Assembly (NCBI GenBank): GCA_937124965.1
Contig: CAKZLB010000076.1
Span: 1-64,000 of the forward strand
Length of the DNA stretch: 64,000 bases
Reading direction: 5' to 3'
DNA from: an uncultured Bacteroidota bacterium
Lineage (GTDB): Bacteria > Bacteroidota > Bacteroidia > NS11-12g > UBA9320
Shown here: in pieces, positions 46,909-54,900 of the stretch
Layout: each line of letters begins with the position of its first letter
Numbering within the stretch: the first letter of the stretch is position 1
Position numbers and translations under genes: made by a program
The notes under the pieces: model-generated
Seen by the model: only the letters and a program-made list of their open reading frames with translations
What the model was told of the DNA's origin: nothing
Database searches by the model: none

Positions 46909-49338
46909 ATGAAGTTTTTTCACGTTTTAATCGGGATCCTATTGTTTAATTTAGCAGAAGGTCAAGAGCAAATTGACTACCAGAAACCACCACAATCTAT
47001 TCTTGAATTAGTTGACATTGAACCTGCACCGGCTGCAGTATTTGACACGAAAAAAGAAAACATGATTCTTTTACATCGTGACTCTTACAAGTCGATTGCA
47101 GAATTATCGCAAGAAGAATTACGTTTAGCCGGATTACGAATTGACCCAGCTACAAACATCGGTAGTAGAACCTCATTTTATCATACAGTCAAACTAAAGA
47201 AGTTAACAGATCCAAATGCGAAAGCTCAAACGTCGCAAGGACTGCCTACCAACCCAAGATTAAGCAACTTCGTTTGGTCGCCAGATGAAAAGTATTTAGC
47301 ATTTACCAATACCACACAAACAGGTAACGAATTGTGGATATTAGAGATTAAAAATAACAAAGCAAAAAAACTGTCAGAACCGATATTAAATGCTAACACA
47401 TATGACGTAATCAATTGGTTTAGAGATAGTAAGTCGGTTATTGTAAAAGCAATTCCTTCAAGTCGAAAAGCACTAATCAATACAGATGTGGCTATTCCAA
47501 CAGGACCGATTGTTTCAAATAGTGATGGAAAAAAAGCACAAAATAGAACGTATCAAGATTTGTTGAAAAACAAAAACGATGAGTTCAATTTTGAACAATT
47601 AGCAACTTCAGAACTTTTAAAAATTGATTTAAATGGAAAGGCTCAAAAATGGCTAGAAACTAACATGTTTATGGATGTTAGTTTTTCACCTGATGGGAAA
47701 TATGTCATGGTTTCAACAATTGAAAAACCATTCTCTTACCTGGTTACCTATAATCGCTTTCCATCAAGAACGAATATCTATTCAGACAACGCTGAATTAA
47801 TTCAAACAGTGTCTGTTGTTCCACTTATTGAAGACCTGCCAAAAGGATTTATGGCTACTCGAAAAGGTAAGCGCGCGTTTTCTTGGAGATCAGACAAACC
47901 TGCAACACTAGTATATGCCGAAGCTTTAGATGGAGGAGATCCTGCCAAGGAAGTTGAATTTAGAGACGAAGTATTTATGGTAAACGCACCGTTTGACGGT
48001 GAAGGAAAATCATTATGTAAAACTATTAATAGATACAGTGGTATACGCTGGGGAAACGACAAATTTGCCATTTTAACGGATTATTGGTGGAACACTAGGA
48101 ACACTAAAACGTACTTAATTAATCCTTCCTCCAACAACAAAAAACAAACGATTCTTTTTGACCGAAATTATCAAGATCGATACAATGATCCAGGGTCGTT
48201 TTCTATGCATAAAGGAGAATATGGTCGAAGTGTATTAACCATTGATGAAAACAACAATGCTTTTTTAATTAGTCCCGGTTATACAAAAAGTGGCCAGTTT
48301 CCATTTCTTGATCAATTTAACTTAAAAACGTACAGCATCGAACGGTTGTTTCAATCGAAGCTCACAAACAAACTAGAAAATGTATATTCCTATGATCTGG
48401 AGCGAAATGAGTTGCTTGTTCGAATAGAGTCTCAAAATGAATATCCGAATTATTACCTCAGACCTGTAAATGATACCAAGGCTCTAAAGCAACTTACATA
48501 CTTTACAAATCCCTTTAAAAGTATTGAATCAGTCGACAAGCAAGTCATAACCTATAAACGTGAAGATGGTCTTGAATTGACTGGAACATTGTATTTACCA
48601 TTAGGGTATGACAAGGTTAAAAAAGAAAAAGTTCCATTAATCATTTGGGCATATCCAAGAGAATTTAAAGACAAAAACAGTGCTTCTCAATCCACTCAAA
48701 ATTCGAATAAATTCACCTATCCATATTACGGTTCAATGATATATTGGGTAACACAGGGGTATGCAGTTCTAGATGATGCGTCATTTCCTATTGTTGGTGA
48801 AGGTGATGCAGAACCCAATGACGATTTCAGGAAACAACTAGTAGCCAATGCAAAAGCTGCAATTGATGCCGTTGATTCTTTAGGGTACATCGACAGAAAT
48901 CGAGTTGCTTGTGGTGGTCATAGTTACGGAGCATTTATGGTCGCAAACCTATTATCGCATTCAGATTTATTTGCGGCAGGTATCGCGCGAAGTGGCGCGT
49001 ATAACAGAACTCTCACTCCATTTGGTTTCCAGAGTGAAGAACGCTCATATTGGGATGCTCCAGACGTATACAATACCATGTCACCATTTATGCATGCAGA
49101 CAAAATGAAAACACCACTTCTTTTGGTTCATGGTGAAGCTGATAACAACTCAGGAACATATCCTTTACAAAGTGAGCGGTACTTCAATGCCTTAAAAGGA
49201 CTTGGTGCTCCCGTTCGTTTGGTAATTTTACCGAAAGAAAGTCATGGGTATGCGGCCAAAGAAAGCATTATGCATTTATTATGGGAGCAACACCAATGGT
49301 TAGAAGAACATGTTAAAAACAGAGTTCTCGAGAAATAA
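46909..49338 (+). CDS. Secreted S9 family peptidase (glutamyl endopeptidase-like)
   Basis: From ATG 46909 the protein has a signal peptide (MKFFHVLIGILLFNLAEGQ), a beta-propeller N-terminal part, and a C-terminal alpha/beta hydrolase. The nucleophile elbow is GGHSYGAFM, with LLLVHGEADNNSGTYP near the acid and LPKESHGYAAKES for the His. The order and the HGEADNN block fit the S9D glutamyl-endopeptidase group of prolyl oligopeptidases. It is exported and cuts peptides in the periplasm or outside. TTG 46882 is an alternative start that weakens the signal. Confidence 0.92.
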   Translation: MKFFHVLIGILLFNLAEGQEQIDYQKPPQSILELVDIEPAPAAVFDTKKENMILLHRDSYKSIAELSQEELRLAGLRIDPATNIGSRTSFYHTVKLKKLTDPNAKAQTSQGLPTNPRLSNFVWSPDEKYLAFTNTTQTGNELWILEIKNNKAKKLSEPILNANTYDVINWFRDSKSVIVKAIPSSRKALINTDVAIPTGPIVSNSDGKKAQNRTYQDLLKNKNDEFNFEQLATSELLKIDLNGKAQKWLETNMFMDVSFSPDGKYVMVSTIEKPFSYLVTYNRFPSRTNIYSDNAELIQTVSVVPLIEDLPKGFMATRKGKRAFSWRSDKPATLVYAEALDGGDPAKEVEFRDEVFMVNAPFDGEGKSLCKTINRYSGIRWGNDKFAILTDYWWNTRNTKTYLINPSSNNKKQTILFDRNYQDRYNDPGSFSMHKGEYGRSVLTIDENNNAFLISPGYTKSGQFPFLDQFNLKTYSIERLFQSKLTNKLENVYSYDLERNELLVRIESQNEYPNYYLRPVNDTKALKQLTYFTNPFKSIESVDKQVITYKREDGLELTGTLYLPLGYDKVKKEKVPLIIWAYPREFKDKNSASQSTQNSNKFTYPYYGSMIYWVTQGYAVLDDASFPIVGEGDAEPNDDFRKQLVANAKAAIDAVDSLGYIDRNRVACGGHSYGAFMVANLLSHSDLFAAGIARSGAYNRTLTPFGFQSEERSYWDAPDVYNTMSPFMHADKMKTPLLLVHGEADNNSGTYPLQSERYFNALKGLGAPVRLVILPKESHGYAAKESIMHLLWEQHQWLEEHVKNRVLEK

Positions 49339-49400
49339 TAAAATCACTTTACCAGTCATCGTATTACATTTACAACAAGCAAGCCCACGTATAAAAAATC

Positions 49401-49814
49401 ATGGACAGAAATAAATCGTTAGAGGAATTAGAAAACGTTTTTTGGGAGAAACAAGACCAATATTTTTCCAAAACCCTCAAAGACATTCATTATTTCAGAA
49501 GAATTCCGATTAAAAAGCTCACCATTTTACAAACAGTGGCTTTATTAAAACAAGACATCGGTTCGGAAATTTTACTGCCAATTGTTTTCGAGCGCATGGA
49601 GGCCGACTTATACGAAGAAGACCCTGCAGATGGAAGCACGTTTTTATCGCACATCGACACGTTTCACAACGATATGTTCCAGAGGAGTTCAGATATGTGG
49701 AAACCAATGATGGCATTACTTAGAACAAAACGCGAAGAGGTAGAGCAATTTATTGGGTGGAAACGATACGAGGATTTAATAAATAAAATGATGGGACGCG
49801 AAATCAAACCATAG
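49401..49814 (+). CDS. CdiI-family contact-dependent inhibition immunity-like protein
   Basis: The 137-residue soluble protein starts NKSLEELENVFWEK and continues with HYFRRIPIKKLTILQTVALLKQ and IGSEILLPIVFERMEADLYEEDP. This matches the pattern of the CdiI_4-type immunity family (KSLEELEN..W, lR..Pi..Lt, llpl.le.l). Such proteins neutralise a delivered toxin domain. No toxin or secretion gene is adjacent. It lies between a peptidase and the thioredoxin pair, so it is an orphan. Confidence 0.65.
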   Translation: MDRNKSLEELENVFWEKQDQYFSKTLKDIHYFRRIPIKKLTILQTVALLKQDIGSEILLPIVFERMEADLYEEDPADGSTFLSHIDTFHNDMFQRSSDMWKPMMALLRTKREEVEQFIGWKRYEDLINKMMGREIKP

Positions 49815-49895
49815 AGTTTCGCTTCAGTCTGCAAACTTCATCATCAATCGAAAGTAAACCTGAACAAAAAGAAACCGCTAATGTTAACTAATTAT

Positions 49896-50387
49896 ATGAA
49901 ACCACTATTGCTTGCATTATTTGCATTCTCAATAATTTCGTGTTCTAAACAGGAATCAAAACCAATTCTAAAAGCAGTTAACTACGATGAGTTAAAACCT
50001 GTTTTTACATCAAATAACGACACATTATATGTTATTAATTTTTGGGCAACATGGTGCAAACCCTGTATGGAAGAACTTCCTCATTTTTTGGAAGTTGATC
50101 AGAACTATAGAAACTCTAGTAAGTATAAAATGATTTTGGTTTCACTTGACAAACGTGATAACATTGATGTTGGAGTAAAAAAGACTATAGCCACGTTGGG
50201 TATTAAACCAGATGTATATGTTTTGGACGATGTTAAAAACATGAACTACTGGATTAACGATGTGAATCCGGAATGGAGTGGATCATTACCAGCTACCGTA
50301 GCGTATAAAAACGGTAAGCAAGTTTCTTATCATGAAGGAAAATTATCGAAAGAAGAATTAGAACAATTGATTAACAAATATTTATGA
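49896..50387 (+). CDS. TlpA-like thioredoxin lipoprotein
   Basis: From ATG 49896 the protein has a lipoprotein signal ending ISCSKQ. A thioredoxin fold follows with the WATWCKPCMEELP active site (CxxC) and the cis-Pro region SLPATVAYKNGKQV. It is periplasmic, anchored to a membrane, and reduces disulfides or helps cytochrome maturation. It overlaps the next gene by 4 bases (ATGA). Confidence 0.9.
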   Translation: MKPLLLALFAFSIISCSKQESKPILKAVNYDELKPVFTSNNDTLYVINFWATWCKPCMEELPHFLEVDQNYRNSSKYKMILVSLDKRDNIDVGVKKTIATLGIKPDVYVLDDVKNMNYWINDVNPEWSGSLPATVAYKNGKQVSYHEGKLSKEELEQLINKYL

Positions 50388-51115
50388 AAAACACACTAGT
50401 TATTTTAAGCTCAATTTTGTTACTGGCCTCATGTGGTCAAAAGCAATCCGATGCACCAGAACAAGTTGAAGAAACAAAGGACACTGTAGTTACTGAGACC
50501 AAAGAAATGGGAATCATGCCTAAAGGGTATGGAATCTTGGATGAAGCAACTGATTTCAAACTACCTTCAACAAATGGGACTATGGTTTCTTTATCCGACT
50601 ATCCCGATGCCAAAGGTTTTATCGTAACGTTTACGTGTAATCATTGTCCGTATGCAGTCGCGTACGAACAACGAATAATGGATTTAGATAAAAAATATGC
50701 ACCACTGGGTTATCCGGTAATTGCAATTAGTCCAAATGACCCGGAGCTTGTACCTGAAGATAATATGGAAAACATGAAAAAACTAGCAGAAGAAAAAGGC
50801 TATACATTCCCTTATTTATTGGATGAAGGACAAGCAATTTATCCTCAGTATGGAGCGACAAAAACACCACATATGTTTGTGTTAAACAAAGAAGATGGTA
50901 AAAATATTGTTAGATATATTGGCGCGATTGACAACAATTATGAAAACGCTGACGACGTGACTGAACGATACGTTGAAGACGCCGTAGATGCATTGTTGGC
51001 TGGTAATGAAATCGCTATGACTAGTACCAAAGCAATTGGTTGTAGCATAAAAGATAAGCGCAAGCCAAGAGGTAAAAAAGGCAAGAAAAAGCATCACGAG
51101 AAAAAAGAATCTTAA
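50384..51115 (+). CDS. Peroxiredoxin-like thioredoxin-fold lipoprotein with basic tail
   Basis: A lipobox (LLLASCGQ) leads into an AhpC/TSA-Redoxin-type domain: DFKLPSTNGTMVSLSDY, then FTCNHCPYAVAYEQR with a CxxC-like pair, and GATKTPHMFVLNKE. The C-terminus is unusually basic (KPRGKKGKKKHHEKK). It works in the envelope with the TlpA-like partner encoded directly upstream. Peroxidase activity is not certain because the family also includes simple thiol-disulfide carriers. Confidence 0.87.
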   Translation: MKNTLVILSSILLLASCGQKQSDAPEQVEETKDTVVTETKEMGIMPKGYGILDEATDFKLPSTNGTMVSLSDYPDAKGFIVTFTCNHCPYAVAYEQRIMDLDKKYAPLGYPVIAISPNDPELVPEDNMENMKKLAEEKGYTFPYLLDEGQAIYPQYGATKTPHMFVLNKEDGKNIVRYIGAIDNNYENADDVTERYVEDAVDALLAGNEIAMTSTKAIGCSIKDKRKPRGKKGKKKHHEKKES

Positions 51116-51136
51116 GTTTTAACGACATTCTTAATG

Positions 51137-51180
51137 AAGCCATTGAACGATAGTATTTGCTAAGTTCAATGGCTTTTTTG
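51137..51180 (+). terminator. Terminator of the thioredoxin pair
   Basis: AAGCCATTGAAC pairs exactly with GTTCAATGGCTT and is followed by a T run. It lies about 20 bases after the stop of the redoxin gene. Confidence 0.88.
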
Positions 51181-51225
51181 TTGAGCATTTTTTTAGGACC
51201 AATCACAACTAGAATATAAGCGCTT

Positions 51226-51280
51226 TAATTGTCGGTGAAAACACTGGCGTGGTTGATTTAAGACTCTTTCATCTTACTTG
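51226..51280. repeat. Left direct repeat around the RAYT, with a decayed hairpin
   Basis: Apart from a 6-base gap these 55 bases equal 52166-52226. The hairpin GTCGGTG-AAAA-CACCGAC has lost CCGACA, apparently by slippage between two CAC triplets, leaving GTCGGTGAAAACACTGGCG. Confidence 0.8.
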
Positions 51281-51353
51281 TCGGTTAAATAAATCGACAA
51301 CGATGAGTTTGATTTATGACTATTTCATTGAAGTTGCTGAGATAAAAAAAACG

Positions 51354-51407
51354 CTTAGATTACCCCTCCTTACGTAAGAGAATTTAATCGTCAATGAAAT
51401 CACCGAT
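51354..51407. repeat. Left copy of the RAYT-flanking module with decayed hairpin
   Basis: TTAGATTACCCCTCCTTACG matches the right-flank copy starting near 52123. It is followed by GTCAATG-AAAT-CACCGAT, a mutated hairpin, and TTTGGCGTAAG, the usual GGCGT tail. Confidence 0.65.
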
Positions 51408-51518
51408 TTTGGCGTAAGAAAAGCATCCAATGTAAGGTAATCTGCCTTTCCCTTCTGCAGACCAAGCACACAAAAATCCAACTCAATTCCAACAAAACTA
51501 TTTCTCAAGACGCCCAAA

Positions 51519-51536
51519 GTCGGTGTTTTCACCGAC
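51519..51536 (+). repeat. Perfect REP-like hairpin next to the RAYT stop codon
   Basis: GTCGGTG-TTTT-CACCGAC, preceded by ACGCCCAAA. It ends 3 bases before the stop codon of the leftward transposase gene. Confidence 0.9.
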
Positions 51537-51539
51537 ACT

Positions 51540-52091
51540 TTAGTCATGATAAAAATTTGTCACAAAATCCCATTCGTATTTCCCGTCATAATAATTCGAA
51601 GCCGAGGAAAACTTGTAATCTTGTGGACATAATGCTAAGTGCCAATGCCTTTGTAATGGATTGTTGTGAATGTAAACCATTTTCTGTTCAAACACTGAAA
51701 CAGAATACAGATTAATGGATAGTGAACGTTTCTGCCAAAACTGGTATTGTCGATCATTTAAACTACTTATAAAGGTATGGAGTCTATTATCATTCCGTTC
51801 CAATAAATAAAACTTAAAACATTGTGCTGTATATTTTAAGAAATCTCGTTGAACATTCTTCAACTTATGGGCATGTAACATTTCCCAAATAATGTGTAAA
51901 TGATTTGGCATAATTACAAATGCAAATACTCTTACCCGTTTATTAGAAACCAAAAACCTAAGGCTGTCAATAACAATCATTTTTAAATCGTCTGATTTCA
52001 ATAAATGCTTCCATTTCACAATGGTTGCAGTCGTAAAATAACAAGAGTCGGAATTAACTAAACTCAACATCTTGACAAATTTGAGACTCAA
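51540..52091 (-). CDS. REP-associated tyrosine transposase (RAYT, Y1/IS200-like)
   Basis: The 183-residue protein carries the HUH metal-binding motif VIMPNHLHIIWEM, a preceding KRVRVFAFVI strand, the YIHNNPLQ motif and the SSASNYYDG tail, all typical of RAYTs and IS200/Y1 transposases. A first-domain YFTTATIVKW block also fits. The start is TTG 52091 or ATG 52070 (eighth codon). The gene lies inside a cluster of the same hairpin family that occurs elsewhere in the window. RAYTs cut and join single-stranded REP hairpins; here the pairing is inferred from proximity. Confidence 0.92.
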   Translation of the reverse strand: MSLKFVKMLSLVNSDSCYFTTATIVKWKHLLKSDDLKMIVIDSLRFLVSNKRVRVFAFVIMPNHLHIIWEMLHAHKLKNVQRDFLKYTAQCFKFYLLERNDNRLHTFISSLNDRQYQFWQKRSLSINLYSVSVFEQKMVYIHNNPLQRHWHLALCPQDYKFSSASNYYDGKYEWDFVTNFYHD

Positions 52092-52122
52092 TTATAAAAT
52101 CTTTAAATCTATTCTTTGGACT

Positions 52123-52226
52123 ATTAGATTAGTCCTCCTTACGTAAACGAATTTCGATTTTCGCCTAATTGTCGGTGAAAACACCGACACTGGCGTGGTT
52201 GATTTAAGACTCTTTCATCTTACTTG
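52123..52226. repeat. Right direct repeat around the RAYT, with an intact hairpin
   Basis: TTAGATTAGTCCTCCTTACG (52124 on) matches the left copy near 51355. The intact hairpin GTCGGTG-AAAA-CACCGAC is at 52171-52188, followed by ACTGGCGTGG. Bases 52166-52226 match 51226-51280 apart from six bases. Confidence 0.82.
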
Positions 52227-52237
52227 GTCGCCCAAAG

Positions 52238-52289
52238 TCGGTATTGTCGTCGATGCTTCATGTGCTTTGTTTGTCGTTAAAACACCGAC
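52238..52289. repeat. Two further degraded REP-like hairpins
   Basis: 52238-52255 reads GTCGGTATTGTCGTCGAT, with a CGCCCAAA lead. 52273-52289 reads GTCGTTAAAACACCGAC and is followed by ACCTGCGTGG. Both keep the family order of lead, stem and loop but with mismatches. Confidence 0.6.
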
Positions 52290-52334
52290 ACCTGCGTGGG
52301 GGTAGAACATTGGCACTGGCGTGCGGAAACAGAA

Positions 52335-52913
52335 TTATATTGTGTTATATGTAAAATAGGTAACATCATTGAATACAAACAAGTAAATATGTTCCCTGCC
52401 AGTTTCGACAAATTCATATACCACAGCATCATTTCTTTTACTACATCGTTTCCACCAAATCGGACAGCTTACTAAATTGTTCATGTTAATGGAACTAGTA
52501 GCCAATGACAAACCGTTTTTTTGAACAATAGCATTAACAACTTCTTCATTGTTTTCGAAACTGATATACACTGCACATCCATCGAAAAATGAAATTCTGG
52601 ACGCTTCTAAGACAGTTACCTTCCGGTTTTCAACACTTGTAAGGGTGTAGCTTTCAAAAAGTTTGTTTTTGGAGTAACGCCAGGTATCGAATGATAACAA
52701 AGCTACGATGGATAGTACTCCAACTATTGAGAATTGCTTAATTGTCCATTTATTTCGAAATAAATACACCACCACTTGTATTGGCAATAAAAACATCATC
52801 AAATCAATTGGCACAGGTGATAGTCTATCAGAACCAAGAAAATAAATAAGTATCCTTGAACTAACTATCAAAGCCGCAACATAAAGCAGCTGCACAAGAC
52901 AACCTTTTTTCAT
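52335..52913 (-). CDS. Membrane protein of unknown function
   Basis: 192 residues with about three hydrophobic helices in the first 85 residues (LVQLLYVAALIVSSRILIYF, IDLMMFLLPIQVVVYLF and FSIVGVLSIVALLSF). A soluble beta-like domain of about 100 residues follows. No family was recognised. It is 79 bases downstream of the GIDE-like gene on the same strand. Confidence 0.5.
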   Translation of the reverse strand: MKKGCLVQLLYVAALIVSSRILIYFLGSDRLSPVPIDLMMFLLPIQVVVYLFRNKWTIKQFSIVGVLSIVALLSFDTWRYSKNKLFESYTLTSVENRKVTVLEASRISFFDGCAVYISFENNEEVVNAIVQKNGLSLATSSINMNNLVSCPIWWKRCSKRNDAVVYEFVETGREHIYLFVFNDVTYFTYNTI

Positions 52914-52992
52914 TAATAAAGGAATTGAGCTAAAATTTCTCCTAAAACGTTGCCTAGTTGATCGATTTGATCTTTTATAAAATCCCTTTGAT

Positions 52993-53718
52993 TCATTTTT
53001 TCAAGTATCTATGCTCATGCCTATTTGATTTTCTCCGTACATTGTGATTTTTAGTTGCTTGTTTAATGCTCACTACCACATCGTCGGTCAAATAAACTTT
53101 ATCATCTACTGGTGCAGAAATTTCAAGCACTTTACCATAACTTACAGGCAATCCTAACTCCGACGCTTCTTTCCAATTCCCTTCGCCAAAGATCGCTACT
53201 TCTTCATTCTCTTCCAAAATGCCTTCGTTATATCGTAATGTCCGGTTCATCCCGAAAAAACCTTCACTTTGTGCATTATGCCTATTTAAGAATTTTTCTA
53301 AATGCTTTTCAGCATCATTTCCAAACCCAGAGCTGTAGTTTTTATCTTTAACCAAATAACATATTAACGATTTATGATTTATGAAAGCGTAGTGTTCGTC
53401 TTGTTTAATCAAGTAAGAAACATGTTTCCTTTCAGAAATGATTGTATCCCAATACGAGTTTTTACCATTAGACTTTTTATGCTCAACCTCTACATCATAA
53501 AAGGCACATTTCCTGTTCGAAAAAGGAGCCGTCAAGGGTTTGTCAACAAAACGTACATTACCGATAACCTTGCCAAATTCGCCATTCTTAAAACTTGAAA
53601 TCTTTTTTAATTCAGCCTTTTTTAATTTTTTACGAATAACTATCTTATCAGAAGAAAAATATGAGTAAAGTATAACGCCAAGACCAAATCCAATAACTAA
53701 AACAATAATGACAGTCAT
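52993..53718 (-). CDS. Membrane-anchored protein with GIDE/E3 ligase-like domain
   Basis: 241 residues: one N-terminal helix (VIIVLVIGFGLGVILYSYF) and a soluble region with ELKKISSFKNGEFGKVIGNV and PLTAPFSNRKCAFYDVEVEH. This is the pattern of the GIDE domain (the part of the mitochondrial MUL1 ligase outside its RING finger). There is no RING finger. Bacterial relatives are membrane proteins of unknown function. The match is by pattern, so moderate confidence. Confidence 0.6.
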   Translation of the reverse strand: MTVIIVLVIGFGLGVILYSYFSSDKIVIRKKLKKAELKKISSFKNGEFGKVIGNVRFVDKPLTAPFSNRKCAFYDVEVEHKKSNGKNSYWDTIISERKHVSYLIKQDEHYAFINHKSLICYLVKDKNYSSGFGNDAEKHLEKFLNRHNAQSEGFFGMNRTLRYNEGILEENEEVAIFGEGNWKEASELGLPVSYGKVLEISAPVDDKVYLTDDVVVSIKQATKNHNVRRKSNRHEHRYLKK

Positions 53719-53898
53719 AAACGGCTACTTTTGGTCAAATGTAATAAAACGTTTAGGCAAATATTAAAACTTAAATTCAGATGGTTTCACTACTTTCCAG
53801 TATCTCTTAGAATATTAGAATGTCTAGTACAAATGATTACTTTCGAGCTTATATTTACTAAATAACAAGGCAAAGTCTAAAAATATTTTTTATACTTA

Positions 53899-54900
53899 AT
53901 GACAAAATTTAAACAGGTTTTTGGAGTTCTATTTGGTTGTTTCGTATTTGCCAATGGGTACTCAGTTAATTCGACAGTTGATTACTCAAAAGAACAAAAT
54001 TGGGCAGTAACTCCAAATGCATACCCGAGTAGTTTAATGGCTCTGATAAAGGATTCAATAGTTCCTAACACAGATGTTTTTTATGTTTATCCTACATTAT
54101 ACACACAGAAGAGTGATACGGGTTGGAACATTGCTATTGACAACAAAACACAACAGAAAAAAGTGCTAAATTCTGCAGTAAAATACCAAGCCTCAGCATG
54201 GGCAAATGCAGGTAAACTTTATGTTCCTTATTACCGACAAGCACACATACGGTCATACTCAAATTTGAAAGGTAAAGGAAGAGATGCACTTATGGTTGCT
54301 TATTCTGATGTTAAGGCAGCATTTGAATATTACCTCAAAAACTATAACAAGGGTCGAGGAATAATTCTCGCTGGACATAGTCAAGGCAGCACTCACCTTA
54401 CTCTTTTAATAAAGGATTTTTTCGACGGGAAACCTTTACAAGACCAACTCATTGCTGCGTATCTTCCAGGTGTAGGTGTTAAAACAAATGAATTTAACTC
54501 AATCGAGCTTTTAACACACCAAGATTCCATTGGAGGTTTTGTTACATGGAACACGTTTAAACGTAAATACAAAACACCATTTTATAGGAAATGGTATTCA
54601 GGGAAAGCGGCAATTAATCCAGTTACGTGGGATACTCTTAAAACGGCAAATAAGAAACTTCATAAAGGCTTTTTGTACACCAATGATAAAACATATCGAA
54701 ATAGTTTTACTACGCACTTAATCAGTGGCGGCGTCTGGATATCAACTCCACGATTTCCGCATCGATACTTGGCATTTACGATGAAAAATTATCACATTGG
54801 TGATGTAAATCTATTTTGGGAAGATATTAGAATCAATGCTAGAAATAGGGCAAAAAAGTATCAAACGTTCATCAAGGCACTTTCGAAACCTGAAAATTAA
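53899..54900 (+). CDS. DUF3089-type alpha/beta hydrolase, secreted
   Basis: 333 residues with an N-terminal signal (FKQVFGVLFGCFVFANGYS). DUF3089 features are DVFYVYPTLYTQ, the nucleophile elbow AGHSQGSTHLTLL, AAYLPG and TWNTFKRKYKTPF. It is a serine hydrolase of unknown substrate acting outside the cytoplasm. The stop codon shares its bases with that of the convergent T9SS cargo gene (TTAA). Confidence 0.87.
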   Translation: MTKFKQVFGVLFGCFVFANGYSVNSTVDYSKEQNWAVTPNAYPSSLMALIKDSIVPNTDVFYVYPTLYTQKSDTGWNIAIDNKTQQKKVLNSAVKYQASAWANAGKLYVPYYRQAHIRSYSNLKGKGRDALMVAYSDVKAAFEYYLKNYNKGRGIILAGHSQGSTHLTLLIKDFFDGKPLQDQLIAAYLPGVGVKTNEFNSIELLTHQDSIGGFVTWNTFKRKYKTPFYRKWYSGKAAINPVTWDTLKTANKKLHKGFLYTNDKTYRNSFTTHLISGGVWISTPRFPHRYLAFTMKNYHIGDVNLFWEDIRINARNRAKKYQTFIKALSKPEN

